Source: Hofstenia miamia (taxonomy: Eukaryota > Xenacoelomorpha > Acoela > Hofsteniidae). Taken from it: a stretch of 64,000 bases of DNA. Where the stretch lies: contig CABFPE010000186.1 of assembly GCA_900660155.1 (NCBI GenBank), forward strand, positions 434,747 to 498,746. The letters are read 5' to 3'. Under the pieces are notes generated by a model. It saw nothing but the letters and a program-made list of their open reading frames with translations, searched no databases and was not told the origin of the DNA. Both the position numbers and the translations under genes were made by a program. Below are positions 11,325 through 24,504 of this stretch, in pieces. How positions within the stretch are numbered: position 1 is the stretch's first letter; every line of letters starts with the position of its first letter.

Positions 11325-12694
11325 GCAATACAACCTCCCTACCGGCAGAACTAAATAATAATGCTGACATAGACTGCTTGATACGTGGGAACCAGAGATG
11401 AGAGCAGAGCAACAATCTTGTGCACACCTAGCGGGAGTTAGTGGTTGATTCAGCTGCTTTTTGTTATAGGTGAGGCACAGTTTCTACTATTGAGTAGGCA
11501 AAGAAATTCCATACATCACGATTTAGAGCATAGTTAGAGAGAGTTAACAGCATCAGCACTTTCAGCGAAACAATGTAATATTTACTAAAGATCAAGAATA
11601 CGTAGCGTCTAATGTTGTCAGCACATAACAGCCTATTAGTGGGAATATGAGAATTCACGTGGCAATTACTGCCAAAGCAATACAAGTTAGCAGTCATCAA
11701 ATGCATAAAACAAATATCAATGGATCAGCTAGACCCCGGAGAGGAACGGGGTTGCATAGGGTTTAGACTCCAGTGATCTCCAACTGGGAATATCCCACTA
11801 CGCAACCCCCTTCAACTCTGTAGCAAGCTTAGTTGCTCATGATCATCTAGATAATGAATACAATTAAGATAATGACTGTGCTTAACACTAACTAAAATTG
11901 TATTAGGATCATGCACATAGTTGCTCTATTTATACAATGAGCTAAACTAAAACATAAACAGTGTACAAATAATCTTTCAATGGCAGAATTAATATTAATG
12001 TCTGTGCANGCAATACAACCTCCCTACCGGCAGAACTAAATAATAATGCTGACATAGACTGCTTGATACGTGGGAACCAGAGATGAGAGCAGAGCAACAA
12101 TCTTGTGCACACCTAGCGGGAGTTAGTGGTTGATTCAGCTGCTTTTTGTTATAGGTGAGGCACAGTTTCTACTATTGAGTAGGCAAAGAAATTCCATACA
12201 TCACGATTTAGAGCATAGTTAGAGAGAGTTAACAGCATCAGCACTTTCAGCGAAACAATGTAATATTTACTAAAGATCAAGAATACGTAGCGTCTAATGT
12301 TGTCAGCACATAACAGCCTATTAGTGGGAATATGAGAATTCACGTGGCAATTACTGCCAAAGCAATACAAGTTAGCAGTCATCAAATGCATAAAACAAAT
12401 ATCAATGGATCAGCTAGACCCCGGAGAGGAACGGGGTTGCATAGGGTTTAGACTCCAGTGATCTCCAACTGGGAATATCCCACTACGCAACCCCCTTCAA
12501 CTCTGTAGCAAGCTTAGTTGCTCATGATCATCTAGATAATGAATACAATTAAGATAATGACTGTGCTTAACACTAACTAAAATTGTATTAGCGATCATGC
12601 ACATAGTTGCTCTATTTATACAAAGAGCTAAACTAAAACATAAGCACTCTACAAATAATCTTTCAATGGCAGAACTAAAATTAATGTCTGTACA
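11325..12694. repeat. 685-bp sequence present twice around the N at 12009
   Basis: Bases 11325-12008 are repeated almost perfectly from 12010 to about 12694, with an offset of 685. Small differences appear only near the end, for example 'acaatgagc' versus 'acaaagagc'. The single N marks the join, so the copy may be an assembly duplicate. The sequence contains the TATA-bearing LTR-like unit described upstream. Short minus-strand frames inside it are identical in both copies and match no known family. Confidence 0.75.
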
Positions 12695-13821
12695 TGACGT
12701 CAGCAGCATGAAAATGATTAACGTAGAAGCTAATGTCTATGTGCTTGAGATGCCTAGCAGCAATGGAAGTAGTGCAGTGATGGGAATATCAGAGAAAGGG
12801 GATAGACTTTGGCTTAATGCTGATGCCACAACCCCACCCAAAGCTCCACTGTGGGCATGTTAACCAAAAGTTTTTAGTGAGACAGCTGTTGTAGGAGTTT
12901 ATGGTATCATTCAAGAGTTTTAGTGTTCTGGTGTCTTCCCAAGTGATGTTGGTGATGTCTTCTTCTCAGCTGAGGTACACCAGAGTTTTCAGTTGGGTAG
13001 TTTTGTTCTTGTGATAGCGGATGTATTTTAAGTTCTTCACTGGTGCTGGAATGATAATGGATTGGCGTATATTGTTTTTACTCTAGCTTCTTGCTAGTGC
13101 ATTGTATTATTATAAATTTTCTCGTATGGCTTAATACACTGCGTACTTGAATACTGATCAATGCTTGCTACCAGTGATTGCTGGTTCTTACTATGGATCA
13201 TATTACCTAAGTTTTCGCTGTTCTAAAATTGTGNATCATGCACATAGTTGCTCTATTTATACAAAGAGCTAAACTAAAACATAAACAGTGTACAAATAAT
13301 CTTTCAATGGCAGAATTAATATTAATGTCTGTGCATGACGTCAGCAGCAATGGAAGTAGTGCAGTGATGGGAATATCAGAGAAAGGGGATAGACTTTGGC
13401 TTAATGCTGATGCCACAACCCCACCCAAAGCTCCACTGTGGGCATGTTAACCAAAAGTTTTTAGTGAGACAGCTGTTGTAGGAGTTTATGGTATCATTCA
13501 AGAGTTTTAGTGTTCTGGTGTCTTCCCAAGTGATGTTGGTGATGTCTTCTTCTCAGCTGAGGTACACCAGAGTTTTCAGTTGGGTAGTTTTGTTCTTGTG
13601 ATAGCGGATGTATTTTAAGTTCTTCACTGGTGCTGGAATGATAATGGATTGGCGTATATTGTTTTTACTCTAGCTTCTTGCTAGTGCATTGTATTATTAT
13701 AAATTTTCTCGTATGGCTTAATACACTGCGTACTTGAATACTGATCAATGCTTGCTACCAGTGATTGCTGGTTCTTACTATGGATCATATTACCTAAGTT
13801 TTCGCTGTTCTAAAATTGTGG
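12594..13821. repeat. Roughly 600-bp sequence present twice around the N at 13234
   Basis: 12594-13233 and 13235-13821 share the series atcatgcacatagttgctct ... ttcgctgttctaaaattgtg. The second copy lacks about 50 bp near 'agcagc(atgaaaatgatt...)aatgg'. The N lies exactly at the join. With the preceding pair this makes one block in which the same LTR-like unit is seen three times. Confidence 0.75.
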
Positions 13822-14148
13822 CGATGCTAGAATATATATATTCTATCCTGAGGTGTTTTCAGATTTCAAATATCACCATTAAGTTATAAACGCCTAAATA
13901 TTTTTTGAAGCAACTATTAAAACCTAGAATAATTTAGGTTAATGTCTATTTTAGTGCTTGGCGTTTTACAAAAAATGAGCTCAGTTTCAATTTCCTTATA
14001 ATTAAAAAACGCGGTTTCAGTTTTTTTGCTAACTACTATCAGTATTGGAAAATGTCAAGACTGGATACATACCTTTATAATGTAGTTTTGACCCATAAAT
14101 CACCCATTTTTTAATTAGTTGTATATTTTATTGTTGCATACAAAACAC

Positions 14149-14197
<49 letters not shown>

Positions 14198-15244
14198 CAA
14201 TACAAATTTGCTACCAAAATATTGCAATATGTTTCAGTGAATTGCAATATTAACAATATTTTGCTTTGTTCAAAACCTCAATAAGAGAAAATCACACTTT
14301 TTTGTTAAGCTTGCGAACTTACTGCAAACCCTGTTCAATTTTTTTACCTTTGTCAATTCTTTTTTTTGATGATTTAAACCATTCAAAATCACTGTGCATG
14401 TGTCTGAGTATGAAAACCTAGTAGAATACGACTATATTATACGTTAGAGTTCACTTCTATATTGAAAAAATATCATCCCAATATAACTTTAGACGACATA
14501 ATAATTCACTTACTTATATATAATGCCTTTGAGAGTGAAATATAAGTCAATGCTTGAATTTTCTTGGATTATTTAGAAATTATTTTACTTCTTCTAAATT
14601 GAATTTAACCTAAGCTAATGTGATCAATCGTTTGTAAACATAATAAATGCAATAAATCTTGACACAATTTCATGTGTAGCCATGGGGTCTTGTAATGTAA
14701 AAATTACGTTCCTCTCCCATTGTAGTCATTATTTTTGCTTATTTCTTAAAAGCTCTAGCAAGAAACACACAACGTAAAAAGCTAAATGTTTGATTTTAAA
14801 ACAAATTCCTTCTAATAAATTTCAGTTTATTGAAATATTATTGTTATAAAATTCTAAGCTAATAAATGTATTAAAATATATTTATTGCAATACACTGCAT
14901 TTGCAATATATTAATTACAGTCCCTGATTTCGAATCACGTAATAATTTTTAATAACAGTTATAATTCTATTATATATGCTTATAAAGTTTTAAATAATAG
15001 TTTATTACATCAAATCATCAAACAAATAATATTCTGTTTATTTGTCTTCATTGTCTTGATATTGTAATAATATTGAATACATATTGGTTATATATGTGGT
15101 AATTTCAATATAGTAAAATAATAAAATTTTAGTAGGTTCTAATTTCTATAAAATAGCGTTTCAAAAATAAATATTGTTATACGCTAGAACTATTTTTAGT
15201 AAATTATTCAGATTATACTGCTAATGTTAGAACTACTCAACTTG
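13822..15244. other. Non-coding stretch with TA microsatellite
   Basis: AT-rich; (TA)n at about 14152-14195. No frame with recognisable content and no terminal repeats were seen. Confidence 0.4.
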
Positions 15245-15245
15245 T

Positions 15246-15590
15246 TTACAATATTCTTCCAAGGTGTAAAATGTTCAGGGCTATCAGATTTTCTTCTGTA
15301 ACTAAAAGATCTTTAAATTGGAACATCATTTTGAGAACCTGCCATCTCATTTTGTTCGACATTACAGGTGATAAAATCACCCAATAATATAGTTGATTGC
15401 CTTCATCTGGAAACCTGACATTTAAGAACACTTGACATCTACTACTTCTATTTCCTCCGCAATTGGAATATTTAAAATTTTGCACATATTTCTTCAAAAG
15501 GGGTTTATCAGCAGTTGGAAGCACTTTTGGAATTGATCTACCATTTGAAGATTTTTCCGATATTGTAACATTTTGTAATGCAGCGATATA
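15246..15590 (-). CDS. Possible fibronectin type III-like exon
   Basis: The minus strand is open from just after a TAA near 15590 to a stop at 15246. The peptide includes YIAALQNVTI, then RCQVFLNVRFPDEGNQLYYW. A run of alternating hydrophobics ending in FPDE...YYW recalls the middle of FN3 domains in receptor tyrosine phosphatases and adhesion proteins. The low end could splice at ATT|GTAAAC, so the terminal residues and stop may be intronic. There is no convincing acceptor, and no neighbouring exon was found. It could also be chance coding. I give it as a candidate only. Confidence 0.25.
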   Translation of the reverse strand, partial: YIAALQNVTISEKSSNGRSIPKVLPTADKPLLKKYVQNFKYSNCGGNRSSRCQVFLNVRFPDEGNQLYYWVILSPVMSNKMRWQVLKMMFQFKDLLVTEENLIALNILHLGRIL

Positions 15591-15599
15591 TTAGAAGCA

Positions 15600-16367
15600 G
15601 TACATAATTGTGAACTTATAGAACACTCGGATTATACCCTGTATGCCCAATATTTGTAGGGCTAATGCCATGCTAGAACAAAAAATCTTCAATTCTTTAA
15701 ACATGATAAGGGGACTCTTTATCAGTGTATATGTATGAAATTATTCCAAATATAGTCAAAAGATTTATTAATATATCTAACCATAACCCTAACCCCAGTC
15801 CTAAAGTCCGTCACGCCTGTAGTTAAATGTTATGTAACTAAAATAGCTTGAAGCAACAAGAAATTTTCAAGTGTCCTATTATAAATGCAGACTTAAGCAG
15901 TTATTACAGCCTTCAATGAAGTTTTTGTCAAAAACTAAATTAATTACTTTTGTTGACCTCACTGAAAATTTAATTTTACAACTATAAAATCATAATATGT
16001 CCTGTTTCCATCAAATCATTGACACATCGTGCGCATCACACCACAGAGCTATAATTGCAACACATTAAGCAGTATGAAAATCGACACCGCACTAACTGTA
16101 TGACCTTGGAAAATGCGTAAATTACATTGATTTAATCTAAACGATATTGAACTTCATCTGAAGTTCACAACTTACTTTCTATATAGTACAATATATGTAC
16201 ATAAGTACTATACTTTCATCAGTGATATATATGAAGGTGACAGTGGAATGGAACCCTTTAAAATTGACGAAAAAATGAATTTTATATGGCTTAGTGTAAT
16301 ATTTTATGTACTATGTTGGAATTTCTGTTATTAATCTGCATGAAGGTTAGTGTTACAATAAATACGT

Positions 16368-16408
<41 letters not shown>

Positions 16409-17265
16409 AGAAATTTCTTATAAATCAATAGTGAATTAAGATCCTGAACAACAAAAAAATAATAATACAATATTGAGAGCTCGTATGACAGGGTTGCACG
16501 CATAGTATCGAAACCCGTGGTCACTCACCTTTGTCAGTGTTTGGTGCTACCCCAGCGTATCCCTAGTTTATGATTATTTTAAGCAAACTCTGATAACACA
16601 ATTGCATTTTCAGTGTTGGTAAAGTATTTTTCGGTTCTAAGTAAATTACTGTGGACAAAAGTTCCAACCACATATTACTTTAACGTCTATCAGTAGAAGG
16701 ACGCAAAATATTTCTAATTCTGATTGCAGGGGATATCAAAACATTGTCAAGATAAAACTTCATTCACAATTAAAAATGAAATGGATATCTTCCCTGAAAA
16801 ATTTGGATTCCAGATCCAATTGCAAATTGCATTTACTAAAACCCCATGAAATAAATTCCATTCATATTTATCTTCATATATAGATGTACAGAGTTAAATT
16901 ATAAAACAAAACACTAGCGGGACTAGTTCGGGACTTTGTTCAGTTTCTTAATTTGTTTGCTATTATACTGTATTATGTTATATTTGCTAAATCGAAATTT
17001 AATAGTTGTTAAAAATAGTATATACATGTATATACATATACACAGTACACGCATACTTAGTTGCATTTGAGAATCGTCCCCGGGATCCATGGAGATCTTC
17101 ACATATACTATTGTGAGGTGGGAATAAATAAATTCCACCCTATTGATAAGCTTGTATTTACACATATGGCAATAATAGCAATGAAATACTTGTTCCAAAA
17201 TTCTTATTCAAGTATAAAATTTCTTTTCCTTTAGCACATTTATAATTATGCTAATTTTTAACAAA
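15600..17265. other. Non-coding stretch with microsatellite
   Basis: AT-rich, with one CCCTAA-like patch at about 15782-15796 and (TA)n at 16372-16404. No supported genes. Confidence 0.4.
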
Positions 17266-17267
17266 TA

Positions 17268-18439
17268 CAGGGTGTGTCAAAAGTAACTTGACTTTTAAAC
17301 TAACTAAAAAAATTCAAACAATACAGAAAAGATGATGAAATATTTCATCATTTTTTAACTATATAAAGGGAATTTATGTTATGCATAACCATTTTGTTTG
17401 ATTTTTCCAGTACTTTTTAACGTTAGACATTGATTTAGACACTAGACTGGAAATTTTAAAACTATACTACAGAAATGGAGGCAGTGCAACAGTGGCATTA
17501 GGTGCATACAAAAGACAGACCACCTTCACAAAGACATTTTTTCTATTACAGTTATCACTAACATGATAAAAATATTTGAAAAGAATAAATTCTTGTGCAA
17601 TGCTGCTAAATCAGGGAGACCATTGCTCAAAGAAGACCCGAAACCAATTGCAATGAGTGCGCTAAAAACTTTGCAAGATACAAATTTGCATGGCCATGCA
17701 AGTTCTTCTTCTATTGCTGCAACTACTACCATTCCAAAGAAAAGTGTTTGTCGAATTCTTGAACAAAATTGTACAAAAATTACGCTATGAGCGTCTGAGA
17801 ACCCTCGGCAAGTAATAACAGAAGACTGGCACCCTGAAAATTTATGTGTGTGGATGGCATTCAGTGCAAATTATGTGCTAAAGCCATTTTTCTTTCTGGG
17901 TACAGTAAATCAGGATAATTACACCAGTATGCTCCGTGACCATATGTTTCCACAACTAAGATAGAAACTAAAAATGCAGTCTTTTATTTTTTCGCATGAC
18001 GTCACCACCACACCACTCCAAACAAGCCAGGGATTTCATCAGCACTCAGTTGCCAGCTGAGATTGTTATTGGCAGAGGTTTTGGTCAGGCACGGCTTCCT
18101 AGATCAGCTGACCTGAATCCACTTGACTTTTATTTGGGGTATACTCTAAAGTCACGGGTATATCATACATACATTCCAACCAACCTGCATGATTTAAAAA
18201 GGAGGATCATACAAGAAGTTGATTAACTTAACCTTGATGTATTACATCAAGCTGTCCAGAATATGATACCAAGATGTGAACTTACTATTGAGCAGAATGG
18301 AGAACTATTTGAACATTTGTTTAATTATATCTGTAATTCCCCTTATTAGAGTTTGTTTATTTACATATATTATTGCTTGGTTTCATATGAATAAAAAGTG
18401 ATTGTAATTTGAAAATCAAGCTAATTTTGACACATCCTG
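17268..18439 (+). mobile_element. Mariner-like element with terminal inverted repeats
   Basis: The left end CAGGGTGTGTCAAAAGTAAC and the right end, read inverted, CAGGATGTGTCAAAATTAGC, pair over about 29 bases with five differences. Both ends are flanked by TA, the target duplication of the Tc1/mariner superfamily. The 1172-bp length suits a slightly internally deleted member. It contains a broken transposase in the same orientation. Confidence 0.85.
17461..18350 (+). pseudogene. Broken mariner-type transposase
   Basis: Coding remains lie in several frames. An N-terminal helix-turn-helix stretch (YYRNGGSATVALGAYKRQ) is followed at 17563 by KNKFLCNAAKSGRPLLKED, the linker with its GRP motif, and then by KKSVCRILEQN. 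After a gap come NLCVWMAFSANYVLKPFFF and GTVNQDNYTSMLRDHMFPQL, part of the catalytic core. Last come LPRSADLNPLDFYLG, around the third catalytic Asp position, and PTNLHDLKRRI. The first Asp region appears deleted and several stops and frameshifts intervene. No active enzyme can be made. This type is common in arthropods but is not restricted to them. Confidence 0.8.
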
Positions 18440-19129
18440 TATATTAAATCGCTAGAACTATAATTAGAATTCAAATTTTCAAATTTTGCACATGGTTTAT
18501 TAAAATTCTGCTTCAAAAATATTAAAAGACCTGCAAATTTGAAATTTTAAATTGGATAAGTTTTAGCTGCATTAGAATTTTATTTTTCATCTAAGAGCCT
18601 ACTTATTAATCAATATTTTACATATAGTGAGATTCATTATTAATCAAAGAAAGGATATGCAACAGAACTAACTTACAGTATAACAATTGATTATAAATTA
18701 GAATTTATTAGCAGCATGTGTTGAAATTTATAACTTTATTGATATTCATAAAGACTTAGCTTAGTCATTTTGAAATTAATGTTTTGTTTCCTACACATTT
18801 TTATTTTCATTGGATTGCTCACAGCTTTTCATACCTTTAGGTTTTAGACCTAGGTTTGTGTATTATACTAGAATTTGGATATTTTGTTATTTATAAAAAA
18901 TATTATTCGATTTAAGTCTTCATTAACTTTATTTTATTTGACAGCGCATACTAAAATATACAATAAAAAACCTAAAAAAATTAAAATAACAATTACATGT
19001 AGACAAATTAAAGTAATTAAAATATTTAAAATTTACTGCTAGAATTTCCTCCAGTTATCAAGTTGGTTTGAATCTGTACTGATTTGCAAGTAGATTTTGT
19101 ATTAAAATTCTCTTAAAAGTTCTTAAGTT
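18440..19129. other. Non-coding stretch
   Basis: AT-rich with no supported feature. The 3' part, from about 19030, may already be the 3' UTR of the LINE fragment that follows. Confidence 0.35.
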
Positions 19130-20240
19130 TGGAGCTTTACGCGTTTTTATATGTGTAATTTGTTCCACATTCGACAAGCACTAGAGATTTGTGCGGTTTT
19201 CCAGAATCTGTTTTCGTTTGCTCCCTATTTATGCATGTATCTGACCGCCTGTTATAATTTATGTAGTCATTGAAAATACTATTACCAAAAGTCAAGTTGT
19301 TGATGTGTTTATATAAGTTTATTAATGTTGCATATTTGGTAGCATGGCTTGGTGCCAGAATAGAATACCTAAGTATTGTTACACCTACATTGAGTCTATC
19401 AATATTAAACATCGTACCAGTGGACCAGCTAAATGTCTTATTCATGCGTTCCTGTTCCCTGGTACTTATTTTGTTTAGTAGAATGCTTGCATATAATTAT
19501 ATAAACTTGATACATATGCCTCAATCAGCTTTATTTTTTTCAACATTTCTGATTTGTTTTAGATAATGAATGCCTGCTGGCATCCTTCAAATTTTCTTCT
19601 TAATGAAGCTCATATATCTGAATCCTGGTCCACTTCTGCGCCTATTTATTGAAGGACTATTTTTACACTTTTTATTCAATTTTGTATATGATCTTTTTGA
19701 ATTCACTTGGGTATAATACAATTAACTGAGTTTTCTGAGGATTCATGGACAGTCAATTGGTGATTTATTTTGTAGTAACTTATTAACAATAAATTGACTT
19801 GCATTCCTGTTTACAATGGCATATCATCAGCGTATTGTACTATATCACATTCTGTTAAAAACTTGCATATATCATTCGCATATAAATTGAAATGATGGGG
19901 CCCAGTACTGTACTCTGTGGTACTCCTCTGTTTGTCTCATAGTTTGAATATGTATTATTAATCTTCACTCTCTGCAATCTGTGTTCCAAAAACTGAGTAT
20001 ATATTTCCTAGAAGTTATACTTAATCCATAAGATTGTAATTTGCAGTCTAAAATGTTAAAATCCAAGCTTTACTTAGATCCAAAAATGCTGCTGGAAATA
20101 TTTTTATTAATGAAATATCTAGTGTTTTCTGTAAGAGACTAGAGAATATACATCAATTGGGAATGCCCTTCTCTAAAATCGACTATGTAATAAAATCTTG
20201 TATTAACTTAAGTAATCATTTAATTTTTTACATATTTTTC
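19130..20240 (-). pseudogene. Decayed LINE reverse transcriptase fragment
   Basis: On the minus strand, near 20100, AAFLDLSKAW is a damaged form of the F-L-D-L-S-K-A-F-D catalytic block. Near 19910, RGVPQSTVLGPII is followed by VQYADDMPL at about 19830, the Y-A-D-D active site. The C-terminal part continues to about 19137 (FGNSIFNDYINYNRR). Frameshifts and stops separate the blocks and no endonuclease domain is seen, so this is a 5'-truncated dead copy of a non-LTR retrotransposon. Confidence 0.75.
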
Positions 20241-21789
20241 TCTCGAAAATTTTGAAAAACGGATTTGTAACTGAAATTCGTCGATAGTTTGAGCGCATGG
20301 TCGAAAAAATTCCTTTTTTGTGGTAGGATGATCCTTAAAAAATTCCTTCCTTCTTATCTCTTAGTTACTCCAACCAAAGGCTTAGGCCCTATTCAACTTT
20401 TAAGAAAATCTGCTCACTGAAATAGAAAATTCTAAGAGTTTTTAAGAGTACATAATACTAATGTACAATTTCAAAACTTTGTTTAGGAAATTTTATAATT
20501 TTGGCAACAACTGTTGCGTAGTAGTACATTTTTTTCAAATTCAGCTGGTTTCTTCCAAAATCTCAGTCAAACCCCACGCAGCCCATCTCCGACTTCAACT
20601 AATGTTAACAGAAGCGAGAACAGGAGTGAGTATGATGCTGAATTTATATGTGCTGCCAGAATCCACCTTTAGCTAGATTTTTAATTTGTCCTAATTTGAA
20701 TCTAATACTTTCTTTATTGCTTTTTAGCATATTGCTATATAATTCACCATATTACCATTTCACTACAGGTAAAAAATAGAGAATCCGTATTCAAATTATT
20801 TTCACGTTAGCAAAATTAAATTTCATAAACATTTCTTTTAAAATGGGTATATTTCTTATTGTTAGTTTCGCTTTTGGCAATAATTGGAATGAAAATAATA
20901 AATAAAAAATCATAATAAATTAACATGTTTTGTGTTGTATAAAAACCAAACACAACACATAAAAAGGTTTTATAAGAAAGATCATCATTGTGAGATAACA
21001 TTCAAGGTTACGAGTGCTGCATATTTGTGTTAGCACTAAGAAGAAATGGTTCAAAATAAATCTAAGTTAAATGTTGCCAGTAATCATTATCAATAAGGCC
21101 AAATTTTGTTCTGCCTTAGATGCCTTATGTAAAAGCTGTGATCATTGTTTAATATCTCTAGGTTTGACATCACAATATCAGGTATGTGACAGAAGGTGGC
21201 AATGGTGAGGAATAAGGTTAATCTTAATTCGGTAGCGGAAGCATGATATAGTTTTTGGGTCATCAAACTGTGCTCTACACACGCAATAGCCAATACAATA
21301 TTAATTTACTAGGTAGGACAATAATGATTTTCAAGTTGGGACTTTATTATATGTTTCACAAAAATTTTCATCCATTAATGATCGTGAGAACGTTCTTAGT
21401 GAACCTAAATAATTGCAAATTTTTTGGAAATTTTTCTTGTAAAGTATTAAATAGATTAATCGATTTCCAATTATTGCAATAATTGCAATATCAATTAAAT
21501 ATTGCTTACCCATGCAGATGGAGTCGAAAAATGCTCATTATATATGTATTATTATTGTTATAGGCATACACTTCATGAGGAATGGAAGCATATGTGCACT
21601 GTTGAGGGGGAGGGAACGTCCCACCAGTTTCCCCCTCTGGGTATGCCTCTGTTACTCTAGCCTCAAATTTCGGTTTAGGATGTTTTTAATGCAAATATAT
21701 ATATATATATATTGTATTTTTTTTAATCAAATATAATTTTCTGCTTGCCTAAGTTTGGCTTTTCTATATTTATGTTTTCTCGGTATGAT
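20241..21789. other. Non-coding stretch
   Basis: A GC-richer patch at 20555-20660 has no recognisable protein. A short TA tract lies at about 21695-21712. No other supported feature. Confidence 0.35.
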
Positions 21790-22055
21790 TGTGCGCAACT
21801 AATTTTTTTCTAAATTTTTTGTAATTTTTTTCGACTCTAATCTAGTTTTCTAAATCGTTCCAAATATTAGAGGCTGATCGATGAAAATTAGGATAGGAAA
21901 TACTGATACAAATAAACTTATGTGATCGAGGATTTACTTTTAAGTAATTAGCAAGAAAATACATTCCTTTTTTGCCATATTTATGTTGAAATAAAATTGA
22001 AGCTGCCTGGAATTGTACTTGATTGATCTTTGCGGCAATGAAATTGAACATTTGG
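21790..22055 (-). mobile_element. 3' fragment of a LINE, same family as 57420-58990
   Basis: The sequence is closely similar to 57430-57650 base by base: both contain ccaaatattagaggctg, aaataaacttatgtgatcga and ggatttacttttaagtaatt. On the minus strand it encodes the end of ORF2, with NPRSHKFICISISYPNFHRS and ASNIWNDLEN, the conserved tail around the N-x-W-N-x-L motif. Only the extreme 3' part is present. Confidence 0.75.
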
Positions 22056-24229
22056 GAAGCAGAAATTAATGCAAAATTAACGGTTTAGAGTGATTCTAAT
22101 CTTGCAAACAGATACCGATCACAAAGATTAGTGTCAGACTAGTACGGTGGTTGCTTCACCAACTTCATGAAGTTATCTGTTAGATGAGTTGTTGTCCCTC
22201 TAGAAGTGTGGGGTCTGGCGTTTTGAATTTTAATTTTGAATTATGAATTTTGAATTTAAATTTCAAAATTTATATGATAACATAGATACCTACTGTATCT
22301 CTTATATTTCTTATATATCTATTGCTACAATGTTTTCAACAATAGAATATTTTATATCAACATTTTATGAGAAAATGGCAGCTTGCTAAATTCAAAGTGG
22401 AGCTAATTGTTCACTTGTGATTTGTCAAAAGAGTTAAAGCGGCAAATACTTGCTTTAAAATTTTTCAAATTACATGACGTGATGCTAATCTATTAAAAGT
22501 ACAAAAGTATTATAAATGAGTTATATATTAAATTGATATTCGATCTTGGTTACTTTTCTTCTTTTTTGTACTTTTATATGGATTATGCTACAATTTCATC
22601 TGATTAGTTTTTGAAATCCGTAGGATAGTTTTATATTTAGAAAGCTTAATATGAGTTTACTAATATAAACACAGAGATCGTGGTCACTGAAAGAATTGAA
22701 GGTTTATATATAGTATCCAAATTGGTAAAAAATAATATTTAAAGGTTTTCCTTCTTTAGTGGGAGTCTGAGTGTTGATAATTTTTAAATTATAAATCGCT
22801 CATAATTTTTGAATGAAATTTGTTTCATAAATATTGAAATAGTTTCAGTTAAAGTCACCTAATATGCTTAGTGAATAGTTATTAAAAGGAATATCTGAAA
22901 TTTCATTGCATCTAAACTTTATGTATTACACTACAAGAAATTTGTACACTCGTCAATAACGTTTTTAAAATGGAAATTATTGAATTCGTGGCACCATGCT
23001 ATCTTAAACTGTAAGTGAGAGTACATTTTCAAAGCTATTTGTACAATTAAAATCATCGTTTCATTGATACCTGTATATTTCTGCAATTGTGACAATGTAT
23101 AAAATGATTTCTGCAAGCCAGTATAATGGGTACGTCAACCAGCAGTTTTTTGCCTGCATACGCATGCAACCTGCAAAGCCCTAATCAACAAGATCCTTTT
23201 ATTGACTACCATATGAACAACAATAAATGGAATAGCACAATGTAGTACAATATCGTTAAGCTAAAATATTATGTTGTGCTCCAATATTTCCCGAAGCAAC
23301 GTCCCCTGTAAAAAAATTGCCAGGAGTGGCGCCTTATCAAGAAAATTAAACTTACTGAAAGCAAACTAAAAAAATTACCCGAGGAAATGCGTTTCAAAAC
23401 AATTTCCAATCCCTTAGGCTACATAAAATATTTACATCTCCATCGCTTAACCAAACCCAATAAACATCTTGGTTGCAAACATTATGGTTAAATTTGTAAT
23501 GAACAACTTACACGTTGAATTTGTAACCAAAATTCAACCAAATTTAAGCAGTGTTCGACAACAAATACAGAAGGAAAATATCTTGATTTTTACTCATATT
23601 TAGCGCTAAGTATATGGAAACCAAGAAATTATATTACTTTGGACCAATTTGTTGAAAAGCAAGAATGCAAACTTATCAATAATGTATGTAAAATACCAGC
23701 ATTAACTTAAAACTATTGCTATGTGCATTAATTTTAACTTCGTAGAATTTTTTTAAAATTTAATGATTTCGTGACAGCATAAAAATGCAGACCAATTTAG
23801 AGAAAGCAATAAAAATACTTTTTTCTATGACTTCTCAAGAAAATATATAGGCGAATGAAATGGAAATTGCCCCAAAATTTATCAAAAATTTCCTTTAAAG
23901 AAATTCAGAACTACAATGCATATTGCTCTATGATGCAGAAAGATTTCGTCACGGTATGAAAATGCAGGCCAATTTAGAGAAATTGCTAAAAATATTTTTA
24001 TGCTATGTATTAAGATAGCCCGCGAAATCAATTTTCGTACGCCATCGCGCGACTGAAATATTTCATAGCAAGAAATATTTCGTGTAATGCGGAAATAACG
24101 TATGTCTCAAACATCATGCCATTTACAGCGTAATGGAAACGTTCAGAAGATATATCATTATCTTCGATACATAATTGTGATATTTCAATCGTAGATGATA
24201 GTGATAAGAATTGAACTTTGCAAAAATTA
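22056..24229. other. Non-coding stretch with a diverged direct repeat
   Basis: Bases 23761-23831 and 23939-24003 are related (gatttcgt...caga/ggccaatttagagaaa), a diverged direct repeat spaced about 175 bp. A simple AT-rich 'gaatttt' tract lies at 22225-22270. No genes supported. Confidence 0.4.
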
Positions 24230-24425
24230 AATTTCTAATATCAGTTCTTCTCTAAAATTTAAACATCATCTGCAAATAAATAGGTTAATGAAGTACAATA
24301 CCTTGGGAGGTCATTTATGAAAAAGAAGGTTGTCCAAAATCGATCCTAGTTGGACTCTACTGGGTACATTACAACGATGTGATAAATAACCTCTAAAACT
24401 TTCAACTTGGTGCTGATCAGATAAA
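24230..24425 (-). pseudogene. LINE reverse transcriptase fragment of a second family
   Basis: Reading the minus strand gives SYLSDQHQVESFRGYLSHRC, then LGSILDNLLFINDLP, then LTYLFADDV. This is the order of blocks seen in Jockey/I-type reverse transcriptases (S-Y-L-x-x-R-x-Q-x-V; G-S-x-L-G-P-L-L-F; F-A-D-D). The usual G-P is changed to D-N and the frame breaks after FADDV. Only about 60 codons are left. Confidence 0.65.
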
Positions 24426-24446
24426 TACGATGCAATTAGCATAAAG

Positions 24447-24504
24447 GGGGTGCCACACGATTAATCATTTGACTATAGTCCAAAGATTAATCGTGTTGCA
24501 CCCC
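24447..24504. repeat. 58-bp near-perfect palindrome
   Basis: The two 29-base halves pair at 26 positions around a centre between 24475 and 24476. The outer arm is ggggtgccacacgattaatc and the core is gactatagtc. As RNA it folds to a hairpin, as DNA to a cruciform. It lies immediately beside the LINE fragment at 24230. No direct target duplication was noticed. Confidence 0.8.
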
